NCBI GenBank assembly: GCA_012520795.1
Contig: JAAYNP010000047.1
Span: 42,613 to 106,612 of the forward strand
Reading direction: 5' to 3'
Origin: Bacillota bacterium
Lineage (GTDB): Bacteria; Bacillota; Limnochordia; Darwinibacteriales; DTU012
Length of the DNA: 64,000 nucleotides
The notes beneath the pieces were generated by a model. That model ran no database searches, was not told the origin of the DNA, and was given only the letters and a program-made list of their open reading frames with translations. This document shows, piece after piece, positions 1-8,383 of the stretch; the first letter of the stretch is position 1, and each line of letters begins with the position of its first letter. Position numbers and translations under genes: made by a program.

Positions 1-2
1 CC

Positions 3-596
3 CATGAAGACCACTTGTACGGCCTTTTGGCGGTTCTGGAGCACGTTTCCATTGGGATGGCGGCGGACAGCGGGCAGCCCCATGACACACCGACTTACAG
101 ACGGTATTTGGAACTGATTGAGGAAAAGCAGATTCCCTATATCAGTCTGGCAGCGGGGGACCGGCTGGTGCTGCGGGGAGGGGTGCAGTTGACCGTTCTC
201 CATCCCCGCCGATTCTTAACAGGGACCAGCTCTGATCTGAACAACAACAGCTTGGTGATCAACTTAAGGTATCAAGGACGGAATGTGTTGCTTACCGGGG
301 ATCTTGATTTGGAAGGCATGGAGGTACTGCTGGGGCGGGGAGACCTTTTTCCGGTCGACTTAGTCAAAGTACCGCATCACGGCAGCAGGGCGGCACTGTT
401 CCCCGAGTTCTACCAGGCAATCCAGCCGCAGTACGCTGTGATCAGTGTGGGCGGCAACTCGTTCGGCCATCCCCATCCAGAGGTGCTGGCTTACCTTGAG
501 CAGGCTGGTATCTCTGCGTCCTGCACCGACCAGGAGGGCGCTGTTTCCTTTTACATCTGGAATGGCTTGTGCGGCAGGTATTCAAGGCCGCGGTAG
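3..596 (+). CDS. comEC: ComEC/Rec2 DNA uptake channel, C-terminal part only
   Basis: This is the 3' end of a gene whose start lies before the window; the reading frame is open from base 3 and encodes 197 residues. The first residues read HEDHLYGLL, the tail of the metal-binding HxxxDH motif of a metallo-beta-lactamase domain, and the phrases LTGDLDLEGMEVLL and VPHHGSR are typical of the C-terminal hydrolase-like domain of ComEC. ComEC forms the inner-membrane channel that takes up single-stranded DNA during natural transformation; its C-terminal domain is thought to degrade or process the non-transported strand. The membrane channel domain is not in view, so a free-standing MBL protein cannot be fully excluded, but the following gene holA is the usual neighbour of comEC in Firmicutes. 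Confidence 0.85.
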   Translation, partial: HEDHLYGLLAVLEHVSIGMAADSGQPHDTPTYRRYLELIEEKQIPYISLAAGDRLVLRGGVQLTVLHPRRFLTGTSSDLNNNSLVINLRYQGRNVLLTGDLDLEGMEVLLGRGDLFPVDLVKVPHHGSRAALFPEFYQAIQPQYAVISVGGNSFGHPHPEVLAYLEQAGISASCTDQEGAVSFYIWNGLCGRYSRPR

Positions 597-652
597 AGAA
601 AAAATGTTAAGGGTGGGAATTCCCGGACCATGGAGAAAATGAGGGAGACAGG

Positions 653-1645
653 ATGATCAAGTTCAAGCAGGCCATACTCAATGAACCTCTGGAGCGCCTC
701 TACCTGGTTTACGGCGAGGACCAATACCTCCAGAACGAGCTTTTCCGCGCTTTTTGGCAAAGAGCAGAACAAAGCGGAATGCCGGATTGGAACTGGATCA
801 ACCTCACCGCGGAACCGGACCTTAAGGCTGCAGATCTGATTGACGCACTTAAAACATCTCCTTGGGGCACCGGCCCCAGAATCATTGTGCTTATGGATGC
901 GCATCAGCTCAGTGCCGATCTCTTGAAAACGATTGCCGCACAAATGGAGAAAGTGCCTGAGACAAACACTCTGGCCATGTTTTTTGCCCGGATCGACCGA
1001 AGGCTGAAGGCCGTGCAGCAGCTGCTGGAAATCGGTGTTGCCATCGAATGTGAGAGCCCCAAGGGTGAACACCTGGTGCGGTGGGTTCAGGACTATCTCA
1101 GCCTCCGCCAGAAGAAGATGACTCCCGCGGCTGTCCGGCCTTTTTTGGCCAAAGCAGGCACCGATCTGCACCTGATCAGCAGCGAGCTGGAGAAATTGAT
1201 CATGTGTACCGGTGAAAAAGCCGTGATTACCGAGGCGGATGTGGCGGCCGTCACCTCATTGGCCCCCGGCCAGCTGGAACACGGCGGTATCTTTGAACTG
1301 GTGAACGCCATTGCGGCCAAGGATTTAAAACAGGCACTGGCTGTCCTTGCCCAACTGCTTGATGCCAAAGAACCGCCCTTGAGGATTCTGCCCTTGATTG
1401 AACGGCAGCTGTACCTGCTGATCGCCGCCAAGACCAAAGGAAAGGCCGGTACTAAAGCTGTTGCCGCGGCCATCAATGAGAAGTCTGATTACCCGCTGCG
1501 GCAGGCGGAGAAATACGCCCATAACTACACCCTCGACAAGCTCTATTATGGGTTCGAACAGATCTTGATCGCCGATGGCGAGCTTAAGCTCGGAGCTGAA
1601 CCGGAGCAGATCATGGAGCAGCTGATCATCAACATCTGCACTTGA
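653..1645 (+). CDS. holA: DNA polymerase III subunit delta
   Basis: This 330-residue protein is the delta subunit of the clamp loader, which opens the sliding beta clamp ring and places it on primed DNA during replication. The N-terminal phrase YLVYGEDQYLQNEL is the family signature, and the length fits the usual 330-350 residues. The C-terminal third (GGIFELVNAIAAKDLKQAL onward) matches the collar domain of the family. A GAGGGAGA Shine-Dalgarno precedes the ATG. It lies 56 bases after comEC, the common Firmicutes arrangement, and is followed by a hairpin shared with the convergent rpsT. Confidence 0.93.
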   Translation: MIKFKQAILNEPLERLYLVYGEDQYLQNELFRAFWQRAEQSGMPDWNWINLTAEPDLKAADLIDALKTSPWGTGPRIIVLMDAHQLSADLLKTIAAQMEKVPETNTLAMFFARIDRRLKAVQQLLEIGVAIECESPKGEHLVRWVQDYLSLRQKKMTPAAVRPFLAKAGTDLHLISSELEKLIMCTGEKAVITEADVAAVTSLAPGQLEHGGIFELVNAIAAKDLKQALAVLAQLLDAKEPPLRILPLIERQLYLLIAAKTKGKAGTKAVAAAINEKSDYPLRQAEKYAHNYTLDKLYYGFEQILIADGELKLGAEPEQIMEQLIINICT

Positions 1646-1673
1646 TATACAAAAATCTTGATATGCAAAAAAA

Positions 1674-1706
1674 GCGCCCTGCACTGCAATGAGCGGGCGA
1701 TTTTTT
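1674..1706. terminator. Bidirectional terminator between holA and rpsT
   Basis: A CGCCC/GGGCG stem, extended by GC pairs past a bulged T, is followed by ATTTTTT on the + strand and, read on the - strand, by GCTTTTTTT. It lies between two convergent genes, so it can end both transcripts. Confidence 0.75.
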
Positions 1707-1728
1707 ATGTGGTTTGCTGTAAACCCTG

Positions 1729-1992
1729 CTAGCCTTGGCCGGCAGCAGCTCTTTTTATCATCCGTGATTTGGTGCGTGCTGCTGTATTTTTATGAATCAA
1801 GCCTTTCGCGGCAGCCTTATCCAGCGATTTAATCATCTTCTGCATGTGTGCTCCGAGATTGGGATCGTTTTCCGCTATTGCTTGATCAACACGCTTGACT
1901 GCTGTTCTCAGCGCTGATATCTGGGCGCGGTTCATTGCTCTTTTCTTCGTGCTTGTCCGAACCCGCTTCTCTGCAGACTTGATATTGGCCAC
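1729..1992 (-). CDS. rpsT: 30S ribosomal protein S20
   Basis: This encodes 87 residues beginning VANIKSAEKRVRTS, the conserved start of S20, a small basic protein that binds 16S rRNA early in 30S assembly. Its lysine, arginine and alanine richness and its length are normal for the family. The start chosen is a GTG with a GGAGGTG Shine-Dalgarno six bases upstream; a longer frame to 2019 has no such signal. It is divergent from gpr, as in Bacillus subtilis, and has its own strong vegetative promoter. Confidence 0.95.
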   Translation of the reverse strand: MANIKSAEKRVRTSTKKRAMNRAQISALRTAVKRVDQAIAENDPNLGAHMQKMIKSLDKAAAKGLIHKNTAARTKSRMIKRAAAGQG

Positions 1993-2027
1993 TGAATTCA
2001 CCTCCGTTTGATTAATCACCGTCCGTT

Positions 2028-2056
2028 ATTATATCATTATCTGTTCAGGATTTCAA
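2028..2056 (-). promoter_or_regulatory. Vegetative promoter of rpsT
   Basis: On the - strand TTGAAA (2051-2056) is separated by 17 bases from a perfect TATAAT (2028-2033), ending 36 bases before the GTG of rpsT. This fits the housekeeping sigma-A consensus closely. Confidence 0.85.
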
Positions 2057-2057
2057 T

Positions 2058-2087
2058 ACATGATTCCCAGCTTTCCCGGATATTCTA
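2058..2087 (+). promoter_or_regulatory. Candidate SigF/SigG promoter of gpr
   Basis: ACATG (2058-2062) followed after 18 bases by TATTCTA (2081-2087) fits the SigG pattern GHATR-N18-CATNHTA at four of five and six of seven positions. The GGA at 2078 also falls at the N15 spacing expected for SigF. In Bacillus gpr is read by both forespore sigma factors. The match is to a short consensus, so it remains a candidate. Confidence 0.4.
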
Positions 2088-2120
2088 TTCACAGAATGTC
2101 CGCGAAAGGAGGAGCGGCAG

Positions 2121-3218
2121 ATGGAGAAGATGCTCGATGCTTACCAGCAGGAGTTTCACAGCAAATACGGAGTGCGGACCGATTTGGCGGTTGAAGCCCA
2201 TGAAGTCATTGTGGAACGGGAAGGCCCTCCGGAGATACCCGGTGTAATCATCGACAAAGAGCAGACAGAACATGCAAGTATTTGCCGGGTGTCCATTGAG
2301 AGCGAAGTAGGTGCCAGAATGATGGGGAAGGAGCCGGGGCGTTACTCCACTATCGAAGCCCCTGCTCTGCGTCAACACAACCGCGAAATTCACGAGGAGC
2401 TTGGCGGGCTTGTGGCCAAGGAAGTCAAGTGGTTCATTGAGCAAAGCCAACTGGGGCCGGAGGCAGTGATCCTGGTTGTGGGGCTGGGCAACTGGAATGC
2501 AACTCCCGATGCCCTCGGCCCCAAAGTGGTGGGGGAATTGATGGTGACCAGGCATTTAATCCAGCTATCACCTCCTGAATTGAGAGAAGGGCTGCGCCCG
2601 GTAGCTGCCATAGCCCCGGGAGTTCTTGGGCTTACAGGTATTGAGACCGGTGAAATCATCAGGGGGATTGTCGGCCAAGTCCAGGCAGATGCCGTAATCT
2701 GTATTGATGCCCTGGCAAGCCGCAGTGTGAGCCGGCTCGGCAGTACGATTCAGATATCGGATACGGGGATTAACCCCGGATCCGGTGTGGGGAACAAGAG
2801 AATGGCGATCAATCAGGAGAGCCTGGGCATCCCGGTTTTGGCCATTGGAGTCCCCACAGTCGTCCATGCCTCAACAATCGTTTCTGATGCCATGGATGTT
2901 ATCGGCGGTGATGACCCAGATCAAAAACAGATGGCGGAGGAATTGCCGCAGAAAACCAGCTTTAATGTGGACCCAAAGGCAATCATGGGTACGGCACCGC
3001 CTGCAGAACCCCAGGCTGAAACACCTCAGGCGCTGTCCAGGGAACAAAGGCGCCAGATGATCAATCAGGTGCTTGAACCGTACATGGGCAGCCTGATAGT
3101 GACTCCCAAGGAAGTTGATGAGCTGATTAACGATGTGGCAAATGTGATCGCCGGAGGGCTGAACAGCGCCTTCCACGAAGGAATCGATTACAGCGAGATC
3201 TTTCAGTACTTGAGTTAA
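2121..3218 (+). CDS. gpr: Germination protease (spore protease GPR)
   Basis: This 365-residue enzyme degrades the small acid-soluble proteins that coat spore DNA, releasing amino acids when a spore germinates. It is made as a zymogen in the forespore: the start region contains YGVRTDLAVEAHE, which matches the autoprocessing site seen in Bacillus GPR, so about 17 residues would be removed. The phrases VVGLGNWNATPDALGP and VICIDALASRS are family signatures. The length equals that of the Bacillus enzyme. An AAGGAGGAG Shine-Dalgarno precedes the ATG. It is direct evidence of an endospore former. Confidence 0.95.
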   Translation: MEKMLDAYQQEFHSKYGVRTDLAVEAHEVIVEREGPPEIPGVIIDKEQTEHASICRVSIESEVGARMMGKEPGRYSTIEAPALRQHNREIHEELGGLVAKEVKWFIEQSQLGPEAVILVVGLGNWNATPDALGPKVVGELMVTRHLIQLSPPELREGLRPVAAIAPGVLGLTGIETGEIIRGIVGQVQADAVICIDALASRSVSRLGSTIQISDTGINPGSGVGNKRMAINQESLGIPVLAIGVPTVVHASTIVSDAMDVIGGDDPDQKQMAEELPQKTSFNVDPKAIMGTAPPAEPQAETPQALSREQRRQMINQVLEPYMGSLIVTPKEVDELINDVANVIAGGLNSAFHEGIDYSEIFQYLS

Positions 3219-3223
3219 AGCGG

Positions 3224-3253
3224 CGAGACAGGGAAAACTCCCTGTCTCGTTTT
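3224..3253 (+). terminator. Terminator of gpr
   Basis: An 11-base-pair perfect stem CGAGACAGGGA/TCCCTGTCTCG with a 4-base loop is followed by TTTTCTTT, six bases after the gpr stop codon. On the other strand there is no T-run, so it serves mainly gpr. Confidence 0.85.
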
Positions 3254-3255
3254 CT

Positions 3256-3741
3256 TTAGGGCAGGTGGTACTCGATGAGGACGTGGCCTGCTATGCTTTC
3301 AACCCGTTCTCCTTCCATCAGTATCTCAATCCGCTCAATCTCGGGAAACTGGATCAAGGTCGAGACGATAGCCTGGACAAGGTGCCCTTCCAGCTGGCTG
3401 CCGCCGACAAAATTCGCCTGCAGCTCCCGGGAAAAATTGGCCTTGGCCAACCCGTTGGTTACGGTCAACCCCAACAGCTTGGTGCCGGCAGAGATTGACG
3501 GTATCAGCTGCCGTTCGCTTTCCTCGGCAGTAGGTCCCGCCAGCAGCAGCTCCATTGCCTTTTCCGGGGTGGCCGGAGTAGGGCAGGATCGGATCACAGG
3601 CACCAGCAAGAAATTCGTTGGAGTGTTCCTGACCAAAAACACCACCAGTTGATCAGTCTGCTCCACCATGCGCAGCTGATGATCCAGATACCCCGCCAAA
3701 ACCAGGCTGGCTGCCAACAACAGTATAAGTATGCGCCGCAT
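3256..3741 (-). CDS. GerMN domain protein, exported
   Basis: The 161-residue product starts MRRILILLLAASLVLAGYL, a signal peptide or single membrane anchor. The rest is one GerMN domain: the phrases ATPEKAMELLLAGPTAEE, GTKLLGLTVTNGLAKANFS and VQAIVSTLIQFPEIERIEIL are characteristic. GerM proteins of Bacillus carry two such domains and act in sporulation and germination; the exact job of single-domain versions is unknown. The start is placed at the ATG preceding the signal peptide, with GTAGGGG upstream; the longer frame to 3876 runs into the spoIIP promoter. It lies divergent to spoIIP, so a sporulation or envelope role is likely by context only. Confidence 0.8.
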   Translation of the reverse strand: MRRILILLLAASLVLAGYLDHQLRMVEQTDQLVVFLVRNTPTNFLLVPVIRSCPTPATPEKAMELLLAGPTAEESERQLIPSISAGTKLLGLTVTNGLAKANFSRELQANFVGGSQLEGHLVQAIVSTLIQFPEIERIEILMEGERVESIAGHVLIEYHLP

Positions 3742-3779
3742 ATTACCCCTACTTTCCCAGTACTCTTGATTATAGCTTA

Positions 3780-3808
3780 ACATATTTTTGCTGTTGGACA
3801 AATATAAT
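3780..3808 (+). promoter_or_regulatory. Candidate SigE promoter of spoIIP
   Basis: ACATATT (3780-3786) and AATATAAT (3801-3808) are spaced by 14 bases. This matches the mother-cell SigE pattern KMATATT-N14-CATACAMT at six of seven and six of eight positions, while no good vegetative -35 lies 17 bases before the TATAAT. spoIIP is SigE-dependent in Bacillus. Confidence 0.5.
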
Positions 3809-3838
3809 GTGCTATAGCCTGCAAAAGAGGGTGGTACA

Positions 3839-4891
3839 ATGCCAAGGCACCGCAAGCGCCACCTTGCGATCCCCATACTGCCGTGGCTGTTCGTCTTGGG
3901 CCTTTGTTTGTTAATCGGATATTTCAGCTATCATCTCCTTTTTGACTATATCAGCATCGATCACTCTCTGCTGCGGAGTGTGATTAGTTTGGGGATACCG
4001 GTCGCCGGCGAGCGGGAGCAGTACAGCCCGGGATGGGAATACACGCTCCGTTCTTTACTCTACCTGATCACCGATTACGACCTGGGCAACCCTGATACCC
4101 TGCTGAAAAACACAATCCCCTTTCTTGGGCTGGCGGATCAAACGCAGGGGTGGCGGGAAAGGGCTTTTGTTTTTATTCCTGAGCTTTCATTTGGACCGGA
4201 TCCGATCCAACCGTCCGGTGCCGGAAGCCAGATGCAAGGCCGGAGTTTGGTCTCGAGCCTTACCCCGTTGGTGCTGATCTACCACACCCATTCTTCCGAG
4301 ATGTATCTTGGGTCCGCTGCCAAACGGGGCAATTTCCAAAATGCCCACTATGTATTCAGCTCCAGCAGCGACAAGAAAATCACAGGGATTATGGAGGTGG
4401 GCCATCATCTTGCTGAAGCCCTCCGCAGCCAGGGGATCGGAGTTCTTCATTCCACAGCCATCCATGACTGGCCTACCTTGAGCAGTTCATATGTGAACTC
4501 CGAGCGGACTGCCAAGGCCATCCTGTCCCAACACCCCAGCATCCGCTTTGTCTTTGATGTGCACCGGGATGCCAATGTACCGGACGGAACAGTGATCATC
4601 GACGGCAGACGGGTGGCCAGGGTGCTGTTGGTAGTCGCCACAGCCCAGGATATTCCCCAGTCTCATCCTCACTGGGAGAAGAACTATCAGTTTGCCTTGG
4701 AATTCTACCGCACAGCTGAACGAATGTACCCAGGACTGATGCGGCCGCTGCAGATCCGCCGTAATGCTCGCTACAACCAGCATTTGCACGAAAACAGCAT
4801 CGTCATAGAGATTGGATCGGTGGAAAATACTACAGAAGAAGCACTGCTGGCGGCGGAACTGGTTGCCACTGTGATAACAGAAATGCTATAA
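3839..4891 (+). CDS. spoIIP: Stage II sporulation protein P
   Basis: SpoIIP is a membrane-anchored cell-wall hydrolase (amidase and endopeptidase) that works with SpoIID and SpoIIM to thin septal peptidoglycan and drive engulfment of the forespore. The 350-residue product has a basic N terminus, one membrane segment at about 14-36, and the family's metal-binding motif YHTHSSEMY at about 148-156. FDVHRDA (about 240) and the acidic VIEIGSVENTTEE near the end complete the amidase fold. The start ATG has GAGGGTGG upstream. It is led by a candidate SigE promoter and is followed closely by murJ. Confidence 0.94.
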   Translation: MPRHRKRHLAIPILPWLFVLGLCLLIGYFSYHLLFDYISIDHSLLRSVISLGIPVAGEREQYSPGWEYTLRSLLYLITDYDLGNPDTLLKNTIPFLGLADQTQGWRERAFVFIPELSFGPDPIQPSGAGSQMQGRSLVSSLTPLVLIYHTHSSEMYLGSAAKRGNFQNAHYVFSSSSDKKITGIMEVGHHLAEALRSQGIGVLHSTAIHDWPTLSSSYVNSERTAKAILSQHPSIRFVFDVHRDANVPDGTVIIDGRRVARVLLVVATAQDIPQSHPHWEKNYQFALEFYRTAERMYPGLMRPLQIRRNARYNQHLHENSIVIEIGSVENTTEEALLAAELVATVITEML

Positions 4892-4924
4892 TGAAAACTA
4901 GACTTGTTTGAAGGAGCAAGGGAC

Positions 4925-6529
4925 ATGCATGATGGATCCAGTTCTACTCAGCGGGTGGCCCGGGCTGCCGGAATTGTGATGTTTGCCATCTTCCTCAGCC
5001 GTGTGCTGGGATTTGTCAGGGAACGGGCAATTGCCACGGTCTTCGGCAGGACTGGTGTGACAGATGTTTTCTTTGCCGCCTTTGCCATTCCCGATTTGAT
5101 GTACCAGCTGTTGGTGGGAGGGGTGATCAGCTCCGCCTTTATTCCTGTCTTTACTCAGTATCTGGCCCGGGATGATGAAAAGCAGGCCTGGTATGTGGCC
5201 AGCTCCTTTATTAACCTGGTAGGGATTTTGCTGATCAGCTTCACACTGTTGGGGATTGTTTTTGCACCTTCAGCGGCTCCTTTGGTGGGGATTGGCTTTG
5301 TGGGGGAACAGCGGGATTTGCTGGTAAGCCTGATGCGGATTACCTTTCCAGCGGTGTTCTTCACGGCGCTGTCCGGGATTGCCATGGGTGTCCTGAATTC
5401 CTACCAAAAGTTTACCCTGCCCGCTGTGGGCCCATTGGTTTACAACTCGGCTCAAATTATCAGTGCATATCTCCTGGGGCCCCTGTTGGGTATTGTGGGG
5501 ATGGCATATGGGACAGTTGCAGGCGCTTTCGGCAGTTTCTTCATACAGTTTCCCATGGTTGCGCGCCTGGGGCGGGAGTATTACCATAGGTTCATCGACC
5601 TCAAGCACCCGGGTATCAGGAAGATCATCACCCTGATGATCCCTGCGATCATCGGCTTATCCATTGCGCAAATTAATATGATAGTCGGCCAGAATTTGGC
5701 GTCACTGCTGGAGGACGGCTCCATCGTGGCCTTGAGGCTTGCCAACCGGCTGATCAACTTTCCGTTGGGGATTTTTGCCATGGGGCTCTCAACGGCGATT
5801 TTCCCCACTCTGGCCACTCACGCCGCCCGCAGGGAGATGGCGGAACTTAAGCATACCTTTGCCTTCGGGTTGAGAGTGGTGTTTTACATCACCCTGCCGT
5901 CCGCAGTGGGGATGGCCGTATTAAGAGAGCCCATCGTCAGGCTGCTGTTTGAGACCGGAGAGTTCACCAGCCAGGATACGCAAGTGACGGCCTATGCTTT
6001 GCTGTTCTATTCCGCCGGCCTGTTCGCCCAGTCGGGGCTACAGATTATCACCAGGGTGTTTTATTCGCTTCAGGATACCATAACCCCGGTCAAAGTGGGT
6101 TTTGCAGCCGTTCTGGTCAATTTGGCCATCAGCCTTGCCTTGCTAAAGTGGACAAGTCTCGATATCGGCGGGCTGGCCTTGGCCTTCTCCTTGGCAAGCC
6201 TGGTCCAGATGATGATCTTGATCGGGGCGCTGCGCCTGAAGATTGGGGCCATCGGCGGGCGCCGGATTCTGGACACTGTTGCCCGGGCGGCAGCTGCCTG
6301 TGCGGTGATGGCTCCCTGCACCCACTATACAGCTGCGCTGGCAGCGAAATATGTGGATCTGTCGGGCGGGACAGGGCGGTTGGTGCAGACTTTCAGTGCC
6401 ATCGCTGTCGGAATTGTGGTGTACCTGGCCTTGAGCCTGATTTTGAAAATGGAAGAACCTGTATTCGTAGTGAACGTGGTTAAAGAACGGTTGAGGGCGA
6501 AAAGAAAGGCCGCAGGCCGGGCCAATTGA
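4925..6529 (+). CDS. murJ: Lipid II flippase MurJ (MviN family)
   Basis: The 534-residue product has about 14 hydrophobic segments and belongs to the MviN/MurJ family, which flips the peptidoglycan precursor lipid II to the outer face of the membrane. The N-terminal phrase FLSRVLGFVRERAIATVFG and the loop DVFFAAFAIPD are signatures of the family. The ATG at 4925 is chosen because AAGGAG lies eight bases upstream; a TTG at 4904 has no such signal. It follows spoIIP by 33 bases and probably shares its transcript. MurJ-type flippases also occur with sporulation roles, so the context leaves open whether this is the vegetative or a spore-cortex copy. Confidence 0.9.
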   Translation: MHDGSSSTQRVARAAGIVMFAIFLSRVLGFVRERAIATVFGRTGVTDVFFAAFAIPDLMYQLLVGGVISSAFIPVFTQYLARDDEKQAWYVASSFINLVGILLISFTLLGIVFAPSAAPLVGIGFVGEQRDLLVSLMRITFPAVFFTALSGIAMGVLNSYQKFTLPAVGPLVYNSAQIISAYLLGPLLGIVGMAYGTVAGAFGSFFIQFPMVARLGREYYHRFIDLKHPGIRKIITLMIPAIIGLSIAQINMIVGQNLASLLEDGSIVALRLANRLINFPLGIFAMGLSTAIFPTLATHAARREMAELKHTFAFGLRVVFYITLPSAVGMAVLREPIVRLLFETGEFTSQDTQVTAYALLFYSAGLFAQSGLQIITRVFYSLQDTITPVKVGFAAVLVNLAISLALLKWTSLDIGGLALAFSLASLVQMMILIGALRLKIGAIGGRRILDTVARAAAACAVMAPCTHYTAALAAKYVDLSGGTGRLVQTFSAIAVGIVVYLALSLILKMEEPVFVVNVVKERLRAKRKAAGRAN

Positions 6530-6577
6530 TGAGTGCCCGGTGGTTGTGCTGAAACTTTGGTGGTAGAAGGACATGAT

Positions 6578-8380
6578 GTGGATATGAATCAAAAGCGAAT
6601 CCGCAATTTTTGCATCATTGCCCATATTGATCACGGCAAGTCGACACTGGCAGACCGTTTGCTTGAAGCAACCGGTACAGTGACTGAGCGGGAAATTGCC
6701 GAGCAGATGCTGGATTCCATGGATCTGGAAAGAGAACGGGGTATTACCATCAAGCTGACGGCAGTCCGCTTGAATTACAGGGCTTCCGACGGAGAAGAGT
6801 ATGTGCTCAACCTGATTGATACTCCAGGCCATGTGGATTTTTCTTACGAGGTTTCCCGGAGCCTTGCCGCCTGCGAAGGGGCATTGCTGGTGATCGATGC
6901 CACTCAGGGCGTTGAAGCTCAGACCCTGGCCAACCTGTACCTGGCTTTGGAACATGATTTGGAGATTATTCCGGTGATCAACAAGATTGATCTGCCGAGT
7001 GCCGATCCTGAACGGGTGAAGCGGGAAATCGAGGAAACGATCGGCATTGACAGCAGCGAAGCGATCCTGGCCAGCGCCAAGACGGGCGAAGGAATCGACC
7101 GGATTCTGGAGGCAATAGTCACCCGGATCCCTTGTCCCAAGGGCGATCCAGAAGCCCGCCTCCAGGCATTGATTTTTGATTCCCATTACGATTCCTATCG
7201 GGGCGCCGTGGCGTATGTGCGGGTTTTCAACGGCACGCTCCAAGTAGGCGATCAGATTCAGATGATGAGCAGCGTGAGCCAATACGAGGTTACGGAACTG
7301 GCAGTGCTGCGGCCGGCCATGACACCTGTGGGCAGGCTCTTGCCTGGTGAAGTGGGCTGTGTGATGGCGAGTATGAAGAATGTCAAAGACACAAGGGTGG
7401 GGGATACGATCACCCATGCCCAAAGGCCGGCTCCAGAACCGCTGCCCGGCTACCATCCCGCTAAACCTATGGTATACTGCGGGCTTTACCCGGTGGATAA
7501 CGAACAGTACGTGGAACTGCGGGAAGCCCTGGAGAAACTGCAGTTAAACGACGCCGCCCTTACATTTGAAGCCGAAACTTCCGCAGCATTGGGGTTTGGT
7601 TTCAGGTGCGGGTTTTTGGGCCTGCTGCACATGGAGATTGTCCAGGAGCGGATTGAACGGGAATTCGGCTTGAATATTATTGCCACGGCCCCCAGCGTAG
7701 TCTATCGGATTACCCAGACCGATCAGGCCGAGATCCTGATTGATAATCCGGCGCTGTTCCCTCCGGTGGCCAAGATCGGCAAAATTGCCGAACCATATGT
7801 CACGGCCACAATCATGCTGCCGGAACAGTATGTAGGCCCTGTCATGGAGCTGTGCCAGGAACGGAGCGGGGATTTCAGCAACATGGAGTATATCACACCG
7901 GAACGGGTCCGGCTTGAGTACGAGATGCCCCTCAGCGAAATCCTGATGGATTTCTTTGACAAGCTCAAGTCCCGGACCAAAGGTTATGCATCCCTTGATT
8001 ATGAATTCAGCGATTACCGGGAGTCAGACCTGGTGAGACTGGATATCCTCTTGAACGGCAAACCTGTGGACGCCCTTTCATGCATTGTCCACAGCGACAA
8101 GGCAGCCGAGCGAGGCCGCAGCCTTGCCCGCAAGCTCAGGGAGCTGATTCCCAGGCAGCAGTTTGAGGTTCCCATCCAAGCGGCCATTGGCACGAGAGTT
8201 GTCGCCAGGGAGACAGTGCGGGCGCTGCGGAAGGATGTCCTGGCCAAGTGTTACGGAGGGGATGTTTCCCGGAAGCGGAAGCTTTTGGAAAAGCAAAAGG
8301 AAGGCAAGAAGCGGATGAAAAGCCTGGGCAGCGTGGATGTGCCGCAGGAAGCCTTCATGGCCATCCTGAAGGTGGAGTAG
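6578..8380 (+). CDS. lepA: Elongation factor 4 (back-translocating GTPase LepA)
   Basis: LepA is a ribosomal GTPase that can move tRNAs backward on the ribosome and helps 30S maturation. The 600-residue product carries all G motifs: AHIDHGKST (G1), ERGIT (G2), DTPGH (G3) and NKID (G4), followed by translation-factor domains and the LepA-specific C terminus with [15 protein letters not shown]. The start is uncertain: GTG at 6578 lies seven bases after GAAGG, while the ATG at 6584 is 13 bases away; both give the same core protein. hemW follows after three bases, the standard lepA-hemW pair. Confidence 0.95.
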   Translation: MDMNQKRIRNFCIIAHIDHGKSTLADRLLEATGTVTEREIAEQMLDSMDLERERGITIKLTAVRLNYRASDGEEYVLNLIDTPGHVDFSYEVSRSLAACEGALLVIDATQGVEAQTLANLYLALEHDLEIIPVINKIDLPSADPERVKREIEETIGIDSSEAILASAKTGEGIDRILEAIVTRIPCPKGDPEARLQALIFDSHYDSYRGAVAYVRVFNGTLQVGDQIQMMSSVSQYEVTELAVLRPAMTPVGRLLPGEVGCVMASMKNVKDTRVGDTITHAQRPAPEPLPGYHPAKPMVYCGLYPVDNEQYVELREALEKLQLNDAALTFEAETSAALGFGFRCGFLGLLHMEIVQERIEREFGLNIIATAPSVVYRITQTDQAEILIDNPALFPPVAKIGKIAEPYVTATIMLPEQYVGPVMELCQERSGDFSNMEYITPERVRLEYEMPLSEILMDFFDKLKSRTKGYASLDYEFSDYRESDLVRLDILLNGKPVDALSCIVHSDKAAERGRSLARKLRELIPRQQFEVPIQAAIGTRVVARETVRALRKDVLAKCYGGDVSRKRKLLEKQKEGKKRMKSLGSVDVPQEAFMAILKVE

Positions 8381-8383
8381 CTC

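Noticed and set aside
3839..6529. spoIIP-murJ as proof that MurJ is spore-specific
   Set aside because: Co-transcription is likely from spacing but a separate promoter within spoIIP cannot be ruled out by eye.
6143..7456. Long reverse-strand frame of 437 codons across murJ and lepA
   Set aside because: It is opposite two certain genes, has a His/Gln-rich low-quality composition and no ribosome site; it is a shadow of codon bias.
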